From the NCBI GenBank assembly GCA_947442105.1, contig CANEVH010000010.1, positions 1 through 64,000 on the forward strand: a stretch of DNA of 64,000 nt. The letters run 5' to 3'. Made by a program: the position numbers and the translations under genes. Below are positions 20,418-27,818 of the stretch, one piece after another. Position 1 is the first letter of the stretch, and every line of letters starts with the position of its first letter. A model generated the notes under the pieces. The model saw only the letters and a program-made list of their open reading frames with translations, had not been told where the DNA came from and did not search any database. The stretch comes from Comamonadaceae bacterium (GTDB taxonomy: Bacteria; Pseudomonadota; Gammaproteobacteria; Burkholderiales; Burkholderiaceae_C).

Positions 20418-21706
20418 GGCGCGCTGCGGGCGGGTGTGGCAGGTGGCGCGGCTGCTGCGCCCGCTGCGGGGGAGGGCGTGGCGCCAGGGGCTGGCGCCGA
20501 GGCCCCGGCTTTAGGTTCTTTGGGCTTTTCTACGACCAGTGACCCTGGGCGCAGGTTTTGCTTGCCGTCCACCACCACCACTTCACCTTCGGTGACGCCG
20601 GTAATGGCTGCCTCCCCGCTTTGCCCGGCCACCTGCTTGACCGGGCGGAGCACGGCCTTGCCGTCTTCCACCACATACACAATGGTGCCGCGCGCGGACT
20701 GGATCAGCGCCGCCTGGGGCACGACCACTGCGTCTTTGACGGTGTTAATGGTTTGCGATATCTCCACAAATGCGCCGGGCCATAGTCGGCCATCCTTGTT
20801 GTCAAACTTGGCCCGCGCCCGCACCGTGCCCGAGGCGGCGTCCACCGCGTTGTCCACAAAATACAAGCGCCCCTGAAAGCTGCCGCCGTTGTCGGCCAGT
20901 GTGGCCGTCACTTTGGCACCACCGTCTTTGAGCGCCGCAATGGCCTGGGCCAAATTGCGCTGGGGCAGGTTGAAGGTGACCGCAATCGGGTCCAGCTGGG
21001 TGATGGTGACGATGGGCGAAACATTGCTTTGCAAAGCGGTGCCAATGGACACGCTTAACGCCCCTGCGCGGCCGCTCAAAGGCGATGTGATTTGGGTGTA
21101 AGACAGCGCCACTTTGGCCGCGTCAATGGCTGCTTGGTCCGCCAGCAGGCTGGCAGTGGCCGAGTCCACCGCCGACTGTGCGGTATCCACCGCGCTTTTG
21201 GCCACGAAGTTTTGTGCCAGCAGTTCTTGGGCGCGCTTGAGCTGGCGCTGGGTGTCTGCCAGCACCGCCTGGTCTTTGGCGAGTTGCGCCCGTGCCTTGG
21301 CCAGGTTGGCCTCTTCGGCGCGCGCGTCCAGGGTAAACAAAGGGTCACCGGCACGGACGAATTGGCCGCCATTGATGTGCATCTTGGTGACGACCGAATT
21401 GGTTTGCGCCTTGATGTCCACGCTGGCCAAAGGGAACACGGTGCCGGTGGTCTTGAGGCTGACCGCCATGTCCCGCGCTTCGGCTTTGGCCGTGCTGACG
21501 GAAACCGGGGGGCCGGCGGGGGTGGGCGCGGATGCGCCCGATGCGGGGGCCGTCACTCCCGGCGCTGCGCTGGGTGATGCGTTGATTGAGGCGCTGGCCC
21601 CAGCCGCTGGGGCGGCGTTGTCGGTGGACTTTTTGTCGCTGCAGCCCAGCAGCCCGAGGCAAACAACAGCCGCGCATACAGCCGGTAGAGAGAAACAGTG
21701 GTTCAT
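20414..21706 (-). CDS. RND efflux periplasmic adaptor lipoprotein (MdtA-like)
   Basis: A membrane-fusion protein of 430 residues that bridges the RND pump and an outer-membrane channel. It starts MNHCFSLPAVCAAVV and has a lipobox LLGC with Cys22, so it is likely a lipoprotein. An Ala/Ser/Pro linker follows, then the lipoyl-like region (SVDIKAQTNSVVTKMHINGGQFVRAGDPLF), a coiled-coil hairpin (about 125-200, Ala/Gln-rich) and the beta-barrel (PIAVTFNLPQRNL). The C-terminus is a low-complexity Ala/Pro tail. The 4-base overlap with the pump gene indicates translational coupling. Confidence 0.93.
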   Translation of the reverse strand: MNHCFSLPAVCAAVVCLGLLGCSDKKSTDNAAPAAGASASINASPSAAPGVTAPASGASAPTPAGPPVSVSTAKAEARDMAVSLKTTGTVFPLASVDIKAQTNSVVTKMHINGGQFVRAGDPLFTLDARAEEANLAKARAQLAKDQAVLADTQRQLKRAQELLAQNFVAKSAVDTAQSAVDSATASLLADQAAIDAAKVALSYTQITSPLSGRAGALSVSIGTALQSNVSPIVTITQLDPIAVTFNLPQRNLAQAIAALKDGGAKVTATLADNGGSFQGRLYFVDNAVDAASGTVRARAKFDNKDGRLWPGAFVEISQTINTVKDAVVVPQAALIQSARGTIVYVVEDGKAVLRPVKQVAGQSGEAAITGVTEGEVVVVDGKQNLRPGSLVVEKPKEPKAGASAPAPGATPSPAAGAAAAPPATPARSAP

Positions 21707-21927
21707 AAGTGCTCAGGGTTGCGCAGAGTGCTTGGCGCTGGTCGGCAAGGGATGGTGACGCTCAGTCTCCCAAGGCCTGGCGGCAACGGGCTATTGATCT
21801 TAATGGCTGTCGATGTCGCCTCAGCCCCTGTTGCCTCGGCCCCGCCGGGCAGATTTACCAAAACAGCTATCGCTATCGCTGCCGCCCGTGCCTGCCGCAC
21901 GGTCGGCCCGGCGGGTGAAGGTGAAAG

Positions 21928-21967
21928 AACTTTCAGATTGGGGGTGCTGCGCAAACTTGTGAAAGTT
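21928..21967. repeat. AACTTTCATG palindromic element, copy C1
   Basis: Arms AACTTTCAGA and TTGTGAAAGTT with a core GGGGTGCTGCGCAAA. It is preceded by GGTGAAAG, the reverse complement of the CTTTCACC flank seen beside copies B and C3. It lies 10 bases before copy C2 in direct orientation. Confidence 0.7.
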
Positions 21968-21977
21968 AAGGTGAAAA

Positions 21978-22017
21978 AACTTTCATGACTGGGTTGCTGC
22001 CCAACCTTATGACAGTT
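21978..22017. repeat. AACTTTCATG palindromic element, copy C2
   Basis: Arms AACTTTCATG and ATGACAGTT with inner GGGTTGC-TG-CCCAACC-type pairing, so changes on both sides of the inner stem preserve base pairing compared with copy A. That compensatory pattern suggests the hairpin matters. It ends in AGC like copy A. Confidence 0.72.
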
Positions 22018-22076
22018 AGCGCGTGAGCGCGCGCGCAGGGGTGCACTGCGGTGCACGGCGGCCTGGTGATGGCACT

Positions 22077-22117
22077 CACTTTCATGAAGGTGCGCAGCAC
22101 CTCACATCATGCAAGTT
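22077..22117. repeat. AACTTTCATG palindromic element, copy C3
   Basis: CACTTTCATG opens and CATGCAAGTT closes the element; the inner stem AGGTGC-GC-GCACCT is perfect. It overlaps the last codons and the TGA of soxG on the minus strand, so the element supplies the C-terminal residues of that protein. Confidence 0.72.
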
Positions 22118-22742
22118 CTTTCACTTTTTGAGGTGCCAGGGTGAGCGCCACGCCATATTCCAGCGCGGCGTCTATGAGCGCCTCCAACTGGCCGTGGGCA
22201 TAGGTGCTGAGCAGGTAGAGGTCAAAACGGTCCTCTCCCAGACGGTGCAGGCTGCAGGGCACGTGGTGGTGGCCGCTGAGTTGCACGCGGCCCACGGGAA
22301 AGGCGGCGTCGCGAAAGTCCAGCGCAAACAGCTTGCCCAAGGCCGCCACCGCCTGCGCGCCCTGCACCTGCACGCGCACGCGCGCGTGGCTCAGGTCCAG
22401 CACGGCGCCCACGTCGGGCGCAATAGGGCCGCGCAGTGCGCCCACTGTGTCTGCCGCCGTCTCGCCAATCAGCAGGAACTCCGTTGGGCCGGTGCGCAGC
22501 AGCAGTCCCAAGGGGCAGCTTGCGCTCTGGCCGGTGGCGGATGGAAGGGGAAACATATCGGTGGCCCCAAACTCCTGAGCCAGCGCGGCGCACAAGGCGG
22601 CAGTGCCGCTAGGCCAGGTGCTGATCAGGGTGACGCTGGGCAGCGTCTGGGCGTGCAGGCGCACCTGTATCTGGCCGTCCCGGCTGGGGTGCTCGCATGC
22701 GCTGTGCTCGGCAAAAGGGCTTTGAAATGGGGAATCAGCCAC
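22107..22742 (-). CDS. soxG: Sarcosine oxidase subunit gamma
   Basis: Gamma subunit of heterotetrameric sarcosine oxidase, which oxidatively demethylates sarcosine to glycine and passes the methyl group to tetrahydrofolate. The protein, 211 residues, has the weakly conserved SoxG pattern: PLGLLLRTGPTEFLLIGE, a DLSHARVRVQVQG strand, DFRDAAFPVGRVQLSGHHHVPCSLHR and DLYLLSTYAHGQLEALIDAALEYG. The start is GTG 22742, preceded by AAGGAG at nine bases, overlapping the soxA end by 8 bases; the ATG at 22955 in the ORF track lies deep inside soxA. The 3' end is embedded in repeat C3. Confidence 0.9.
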   Translation of the reverse strand: MADSPFQSPFAEHSACEHPSRDGQIQVRLHAQTLPSVTLISTWPSGTAALCAALAQEFGATDMFPLPSATGQSASCPLGLLLRTGPTEFLLIGETAADTVGALRGPIAPDVGAVLDLSHARVRVQVQGAQAVAALGKLFALDFRDAAFPVGRVQLSGHHHVPCSLHRLGEDRFDLYLLSTYAHGQLEALIDAALEYGVALTLAPQKVKELA

Positions 22743-25700
22743 GGTAGCGAGCTCCTTGCGCGTCAATAAAGCAGGGGTCGACCACGCGCAGGCGGTATTG
22801 GCGCCCTTGGGTGGGGGAGGCGGCGATGATTTCTTTGCCGATGTGGGCGGTGCCGCCTTGCAGCAGGCCCAGGCCAATGGCCTTGCCCACAGTTTTGCTG
22901 AAGGTGGTGGACGTGATGTGGCCGCGCCCGTGGCCTTTGATGGCGTCGTCTGCAAAAAACAGGATGGAGCCGTTTGCGGGCGGCTCGTTGGCGTCCACCG
23001 CCTCTAGCCCGACCAGGCTGGGTCGGTCGGGGCGCGCCAGGTGGGGGCTGCGGCGCAGCGCATCGCCCCAGAAGGCTTTGGTTTTGCTGGCCATCTTGCC
23101 CGCGCCCAGGTCGGCCAGCGTGGTGCGCCCGTCCATCTCGGAGCCGACCACATGGCCTTTTTCTATGCGCAGCGAGCCCAGGGCCTCCAAGCCATAGGGC
23201 CGCAATTGCCAGGGCTTGCCTGCGTCCAGCATGTGCTGCCACACCGCCAGCCCGTAGTGGGTGGGGGTAAAGATCTCAAAGGCCAGTTCGCCCGAAAACG
23301 TCAGGCGCAGGATGCGCAGCGGCGCACCGGCCAGGGCGCCTTCACCTTGCGCGTCGAGCAAGCCCATAAAGGGCAGGGCCTCGTTGTCCAGCGCCAAGTG
23401 CGGGAAAGCTGCTTGCAGCACATCGCGCGCGCGCGGTCCGGCCACGCTCATAGCCGCCCACTGGTCGGTGACCGAGGCCACCGTTACCCGCAGCGTGGGC
23501 CACACCACTTGCAGCAAAAACTCCAGGTGGCTCATCACCTTGGCCGCTTGCGCGGTGGTGGTGGTCAGGAAAAACTGGGTTTCGCTAATGCGCGTGGTGG
23601 TGCCGTCGTCCATCACGATGCCGTCTTCGCGCAGCATAAAGCCGTAGCGCGCCTTGCCCACGGCCAGTTTGGAGAATCCGTTCACGTACACGCGGTCCAA
23701 AAACTCGGCGGCGTCCGGCCCCTGCACGTCAATCTTGCCCAGGGTGGACGTGTCGGCCATGCCCACGCTCTCACGCACCAAGTCCATTTCCGCCTTGTAG
23801 GCCTGGCCCAGCGTGGCGCCATTGCTGCGGTACCACAGGGGGCGCAGCCACAGACCGGCCTCCATCTTCACGCCGTCATGGGTTTCGTGCCAGCCGTGCA
23901 TGGCGGTGCGGCGCTCGGGCTGGAAGTGCGGCCCCACGTTGCGGCCTGCCAGCGCCCCCAGGCTGGCCGGGGTGTAGGGCGGGCGGAAGGTGGTGGTTCC
24001 CGCAGCCGCCACGTCGATGCCGCGCGCTGCCGCCATCAGGCCCAGGCCGTTGAGGTTAGAGGTTTTGCCCTGGTCGGTGCCCATGCCCAGCGTGGTGTAC
24101 CGCTTGAGGTGTTCCACTGACTGGTAGCCCTCGCGGTGGGCGAGTTCCACGTCTTCCACGGTGACGTCGTTCTGGAAGTCAATAAACGCCTTGCCGCTGG
24201 GTTGGGCACTCAGCAGCGGCCCGGCAGGCATAAAGGCGGTGGATGTGTCGTCTTCTAGCGTGGGCGCTGGATCACTCAGGTGCTTACCGGTCACAGCCGC
24301 CGCCTGGGCACCTGCTTGCCAGCCAGAATCCACGGCCTGGCCCCAGCTCTGGCAGCCGACCATGGCGCCCGCGCCAAACTGGGCGCGGTCAAAGCCGCCC
24401 GGTACAAAACAGGCAATGTCGCTGCGGTACACGGGCTTGACGTTGCGGTGCGAACTTAAATGCACCGTAGGCGTCCAGCCGCCCGACATGGCCACCAAGT
24501 CCACGTCCAGCTCCATCGGCCCGCCCATGACGCGCCCGGTGCTGGCGTCATATCCGCTGATGCGACAGCGTTTGGCGTGCAAGTGGCCGTACACGTCGGT
24601 GACGGTGCTGCCCGTTTGCACCGTGATGCCCGCGCCCGTGGCTGAGGCCAGCAATTCAGGGCGCACCGCGCTGCGCAAATCGACCAGATTCACCTCCGAG
24701 CCCGCCTGAGCCAGCGCCATGGCGTCGGCATACGACGCGTCGTTGTTCACGCAAAACACCGCGCGCTTGCCTGGCGCCACCGCGTAGCGGTTCACATACG
24801 CGCCCACGGCGCCTGAGAGCATGACGCCGGGCTTGTCATTGCCCGCAAACACCAGCGGGCGTTCAATCGCGCCGCAGGCCATGACGATGGCAGCCGCGCG
24901 CACTGTGCGCATGCGCTGGCGTGGCACACCGTGTGCCGGGTCGGCCACGCCAGGCGCCGAGCGCTCAATCACGCCCACGGTATTGCCGTCGTAGACGCCA
25001 AAGGCAGTGGCGCGCGCCAGCATGCGCACCCGACCGGTGGCTTGCAGCTCGGCCAGCATCTTGGCAAGCCACTGGCCTTTGGCGCTGCCCACCGGGTGGT
25101 TCAGCAGCGCGCCGCCCGGCGCAAAGTCCTGCTCCACCAACATCACGTCACAGCCGGCACGCGCGGCGTGCAGGGCGGCGCTCAGCCCGGCGGCTCCTGA
25201 GCCGATGACCAGCACGTCGGTGTAGTCGTTGTGCCAGTCGTAGCGGTGCACATCGGCGTCATTGACCGAGGCGCCCAGGCCCGCGGCCTTGCGGATGAAG
25301 TGCTCATAGAGCATCCAGGCGCTGCGGGTGGGGCCCATGAAGGTTTTGTAATAAAAACCGGCTACAAAAATTGGCGACAGCACCGAGGTAATCGCCATCG
25401 CGTCAAAGCGCACCGAAGGCCAGGCGTTTTGCGTGCGGGTTTGCAGGCCGTCTTCCAGCTCCAGCACGGTAGCGGCAATATTGGGCTCGCGCGTGCCGCC
25501 GTCGCCCACGGTAAGCAGGGCATTGGCCTCTTCCACGCCAGCCGCCATGATGCCGCGCGGGCGGTGGTACTTGAAAGAGCGCGCTACCAGGTGTTCGCCG
25601 TGCGCCAAAAGGGTGGAGGCGACGGTGTCTCCGGCAAAGCCTTGGAACGCTTTGCCGTCCAGGGTGAAGCTCAGAGCCTGGCTGCGGTCTACGCGTCCAC

Positions 25701-25758
25701 CTTTGGCAATGCGGTAGGCGCCGCCGTTGGAGGCGCCGGAGGAGTTGGATTGCGTCAT
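22735..25758 (-). CDS. soxA: Sarcosine oxidase subunit alpha
   Basis: Large subunit of heterotetrameric sarcosine oxidase, 1007 residues. The N-terminal part holds a ferredoxin-like segment (LSFTLDGKAFQGFAGDTVASTLLAHG) and the NAD-binding fold VLVIGSGAAGLSAALHAARAGCDVMLVEQ near residue 185. The C-terminal 400 residues form the GcvT-like folate-binding domain (from about GRNVGPHFQPERRTAMHGWHE). It overlaps soxD by 4 bases and soxG by 8, so soxD-A-G translation is coupled. Length and domain order fit the family. Confidence 0.96.
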   Translation of the reverse strand: MTQSNSSGASNGGAYRIAKGGRVDRSQALSFTLDGKAFQGFAGDTVASTLLAHGEHLVARSFKYHRPRGIMAAGVEEANALLTVGDGGTREPNIAATVLELEDGLQTRTQNAWPSVRFDAMAITSVLSPIFVAGFYYKTFMGPTRSAWMLYEHFIRKAAGLGASVNDADVHRYDWHNDYTDVLVIGSGAAGLSAALHAARAGCDVMLVEQDFAPGGALLNHPVGSAKGQWLAKMLAELQATGRVRMLARATAFGVYDGNTVGVIERSAPGVADPAHGVPRQRMRTVRAAAIVMACGAIERPLVFAGNDKPGVMLSGAVGAYVNRYAVAPGKRAVFCVNNDASYADAMALAQAGSEVNLVDLRSAVRPELLASATGAGITVQTGSTVTDVYGHLHAKRCRISGYDASTGRVMGGPMELDVDLVAMSGGWTPTVHLSSHRNVKPVYRSDIACFVPGGFDRAQFGAGAMVGCQSWGQAVDSGWQAGAQAAAVTGKHLSDPAPTLEDDTSTAFMPAGPLLSAQPSGKAFIDFQNDVTVEDVELAHREGYQSVEHLKRYTTLGMGTDQGKTSNLNGLGLMAAARGIDVAAAGTTTFRPPYTPASLGALAGRNVGPHFQPERRTAMHGWHETHDGVKMEAGLWLRPLWYRSNGATLGQAYKAEMDLVRESVGMADTSTLGKIDVQGPDAAEFLDRVYVNGFSKLAVGKARYGFMLREDGIVMDDGTTTRISETQFFLTTTTAQAAKVMSHLEFLLQVVWPTLRVTVASVTDQWAAMSVAGPRARDVLQAAFPHLALDNEALPFMGLLDAQGEGALAGAPLRILRLTFSGELAFEIFTPTHYGLAVWQHMLDAGKPWQLRPYGLEALGSLRIEKGHVVGSEMDGRTTLADLGAGKMASKTKAFWGDALRRSPHLARPDRPSLVGLEAVDANEPPANGSILFFADDAIKGHGRGHITSTTFSKTVGKAIGLGLLQGGTAHIGKEIIAASPTQGRQYRLRVVDPCFIDAQGARYRG

Positions 25759-26024
25759 GGCAGTTCTCTCTCGGCGGCGACGACCACCGATTCAATGTCG
25801 TGCGTCACTGTGTGGCGTTTGACCACCAGCCAGCGGCGGCAGCCCAGGGTGTGTTGCCAAAACTCGGTGTGGATGCCGCGCGGGTTTTTGCGGGTGTAGA
25901 CGGTGTCGACCCAGGCGTCGTGGTTTTCCGCCTCCAGGCCGGGATAAGCCTTGGTGGCATCTCCGAAGTAGCTGAACTCTTCGTGGTCGCGCAGGCCGCA
26001 GTGGGGGCAGTTGATTCTGATCAT
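25755..26024 (-). CDS. soxD: Sarcosine oxidase subunit delta
   Basis: Small zinc-binding subunit, 89 residues from ATG 26024 (MIRINCPHCGLRDHEEFSYFG). The zinc ligands expected from known structures are present as Cys6, Cys9, His58 and Cys62. The downstream overlap with soxA (4 bases) supports the end. The track version adds 63 residues read from the repeat-filled spacer upstream; I reject it. The nearest upstream gene, soxB, is 518 bases away instead of directly adjacent as in most sox operons. Confidence 0.95.
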   Translation of the reverse strand: MIRINCPHCGLRDHEEFSYFGDATKAYPGLEAENHDAWVDTVYTRKNPRGIHTEFWQHTLGCRRWLVVKRHTVTHDIESVVVAAERELP

Positions 26025-26542
26025 CTTGCTGATTAATCGCTTGGTTGGACAACGTGGCAGGCCGGGTCTCGGCCCGGCAGCCGAGTTACTTTCTTTTGCT
26101 TCGCCAAAAGAAAGTAACCAAAGAAAAGGCGAGCCACAGACCGTGCCCCTTCGGGGTTCCTTGCGCTGCTCGCGGGCGGCGGGGTCAGGCGCAAACTCGC
26201 TTCGCTCAAACATGCGCCTGCCCTGATCCGCCCCCCGCTGCGCTGCTCAGCACGTCCTGAATGGCGTGGGGAGCCAACAACTCCCCCTCTGGGGCTCGCT
26301 TGCTGGCGCAAGCATCGAGCCCGAAAAAATGCAGACTCTAAATCGGCGGCGCTCCCCGCCCGCAGGGCGCGCATCGGGTGCGCGCCCCCGCTCGAAACGG
26401 TCTGTGCAAACCCACACCAAGCACCGAGCCGTAGAAGCCCAGCCGACGCGACAAAACCAAATTGGCTGTTCAAGCTCCCCTTGCCCCCACTGGGGGTAAG
26501 GGGCTGGGGGATGGGGGAAAAACAAACCATAAAAACTAAAAA
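26025..26542. other. 518-bp repeat-filled spacer inside the sox operon
   Basis: There is no supported gene between soxD and soxB. The stretch holds two strong hairpins (26061-26118), C/T-rich and G/C-rich palindromic blocks (such as GGGCGCGCATCGGGTGCGCGCCC) and a closing CCCCCACTGGGGG block. This looks like an insertion of non-coding repeat elements of a kind I recall as common between genes in Comamonadaceae (from memory). Several short ORFs in the track cross it but resemble no protein. Confidence 0.75.
26061..26118. repeat. Two hairpins: GCCGGG stem and 14-bp GTTACTTTCTTTTG palindrome
   Basis: GCCGGG (26061-26066) pairs with CCCGGC (26073-26078). Next, GTTACTTTCTTTTG (26085-26098) and CAAAAGAAAGTAAC (26105-26118) are a perfect 14-bp inverted repeat with loop CTTCGC. 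Sequence of this type (followed by CAAAGAAAAGGCG) is, from memory, a recurrent intergenic repeat in beta- and gammaproteobacteria. Confidence 0.8.
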
Positions 26543-27799
26543 TTACTGCAAATGGTTATAGGGCCCCGCCCCCGACTCATCAATGTACCGCCCCTGCGCA
26601 AACCGGTCCATGGTGAACCCGGCGCTATAAGGATGCGCCGCATCATTCGCAATCGTGTGCGCAAAACACCAACCCGAAGCCGGCGTGGCCTTAAACCCCC
26701 CATAGCACCAGCCACCGTTCAGGTACAAACCATCGACCGGCGTCTTGGTAATGATCGGGCTGCCGTCCGGCGTCATGTCCATAATCCCGCCCCAGTGCCG
26801 CAGCACCCGCAGCCGCGCCGCGCTGGGCATAGCGCTGACCAAGGCCTGGGTGACCTCGCTCACATTGGCCAGGTTGCCGCGCTGCGCATACGAGTTGTAG
26901 CGGTCAATGTGGCCACCAAACACCAGGCCGCCCTTGTCGGACTGCGAAAAGTAAAAGTACGACGCCGACCAGACCACCACGTGGTTGACCACCGGTTTGA
27001 TGGATTCGCTCACATAGGCTTGCAGCACGTGGCTCTCGATGGGCAGTTCCAGACCGGCCTTTTGCGCCAGCAGGGAAGTGTGGCCCGCCACCGCAATGCC
27101 CACCTTGCCCGCGCTGATGTCGCCACGCGTGGTTTTGACGCCAGTAATGCGCTCGCCCGACCACTGGTAGTCCAGCACTTCGCAGTTTTGGATGATGTCC
27201 ACGCCTAAAGCGTTGGCAGCGCGGGCGTAGCCCCAGACCACGGCGTCGTGGCGGGCGGTGCCTGCGTCGGGTTGCAGCATGGCGCCGTAAATCGGAAAAC
27301 GCGCTTTGTCCGAAAAGTCGAGATAGGGCGCCTCTTTCATCACGTCTTCGCGGGTCAGGATGTCGGCGCGTATGCCGTTGAGGCGCATGATGTTGGCGCG
27401 GCGAATTTGCGCGTCCTGCGCGCTGGGCGACATGGTGACGTACAAATAGCCGCGCGGCGAGAACATCACGTTGTAGTTCAGCTCTTGCGACATGCCGCGC
27501 CACAAGGACATGCTGTGTTCGTAGAACGCAGTGTTGTCCTGCATCATGTAATTCGAGCGCACGATGGTCGTATTACGCCCGGCGTTGCCCGAGCCGATAT
27601 AGCCTTTTTCCAGCACCGCGATGTTTTTGATGCCGTGGTTCTTGGCCAGGTAATAGGCCGTGGCCAGCCCATGGCCGCCGCCGCCTACGATGATTACGTC
27701 GTAGGTCTTTTGGGGCTCGGGGTCGCGCCAGGCGCGGTCCCAGTTTCTGTGCCCTGTTAGCGCATTGCGCAGCAGGGACCAGGCCGAGTAGTGCGACAT
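26543..27799 (-). CDS. soxB: Sarcosine oxidase subunit beta
   Basis: Catalytic flavin subunit of heterotetrameric sarcosine oxidase, 418 residues from ATG 27799 (MSHYSAWSLLRNALTGHRNW, the typical SoxB start), with AAGGAT upstream. The DAO fold shows VIIVGGGGHGLATAYYLAK near residue 35 and GNAGRNTTIVRSNY, and the C-terminal GGWCYGGFKATPASGW flavin motif. It lies 19 bases after the dehydrogenase-like gene in the same direction, but soxDAG are separated by the repeat spacer. The track start at 27901 lies in the preceding gene. Confidence 0.96.
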   Translation of the reverse strand: MSHYSAWSLLRNALTGHRNWDRAWRDPEPQKTYDVIIVGGGGHGLATAYYLAKNHGIKNIAVLEKGYIGSGNAGRNTTIVRSNYMMQDNTAFYEHSMSLWRGMSQELNYNVMFSPRGYLYVTMSPSAQDAQIRRANIMRLNGIRADILTREDVMKEAPYLDFSDKARFPIYGAMLQPDAGTARHDAVVWGYARAANALGVDIIQNCEVLDYQWSGERITGVKTTRGDISAGKVGIAVAGHTSLLAQKAGLELPIESHVLQAYVSESIKPVVNHVVVWSASYFYFSQSDKGGLVFGGHIDRYNSYAQRGNLANVSEVTQALVSAMPSAARLRVLRHWGGIMDMTPDGSPIITKTPVDGLYLNGGWCYGGFKATPASGWCFAHTIANDAAHPYSAGFTMDRFAQGRYIDESGAGPYNHLQ

Positions 27800-27818
27800 A
27801 TGCGGATCCTTCTTTTTC

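Larger units (their letters stand above)
21707..22106. other. 400-bp intergenic region with three palindromic elements
   Basis: No gene is supported between the adaptor start and the soxG end. It contains copies C1, C2 and most of C3 of the AACTTTCATG element, plus GC-rich filler with small palindromes (GTGCACTGCGGTGCAC). The promoter for the minus-strand efflux pair must lie at its left end. Confidence 0.7.

Noticed and set aside
26011-26530. Several short ORFs in the sox spacer
   Set aside because: They read across palindromic repeat DNA and show no protein-like pattern.
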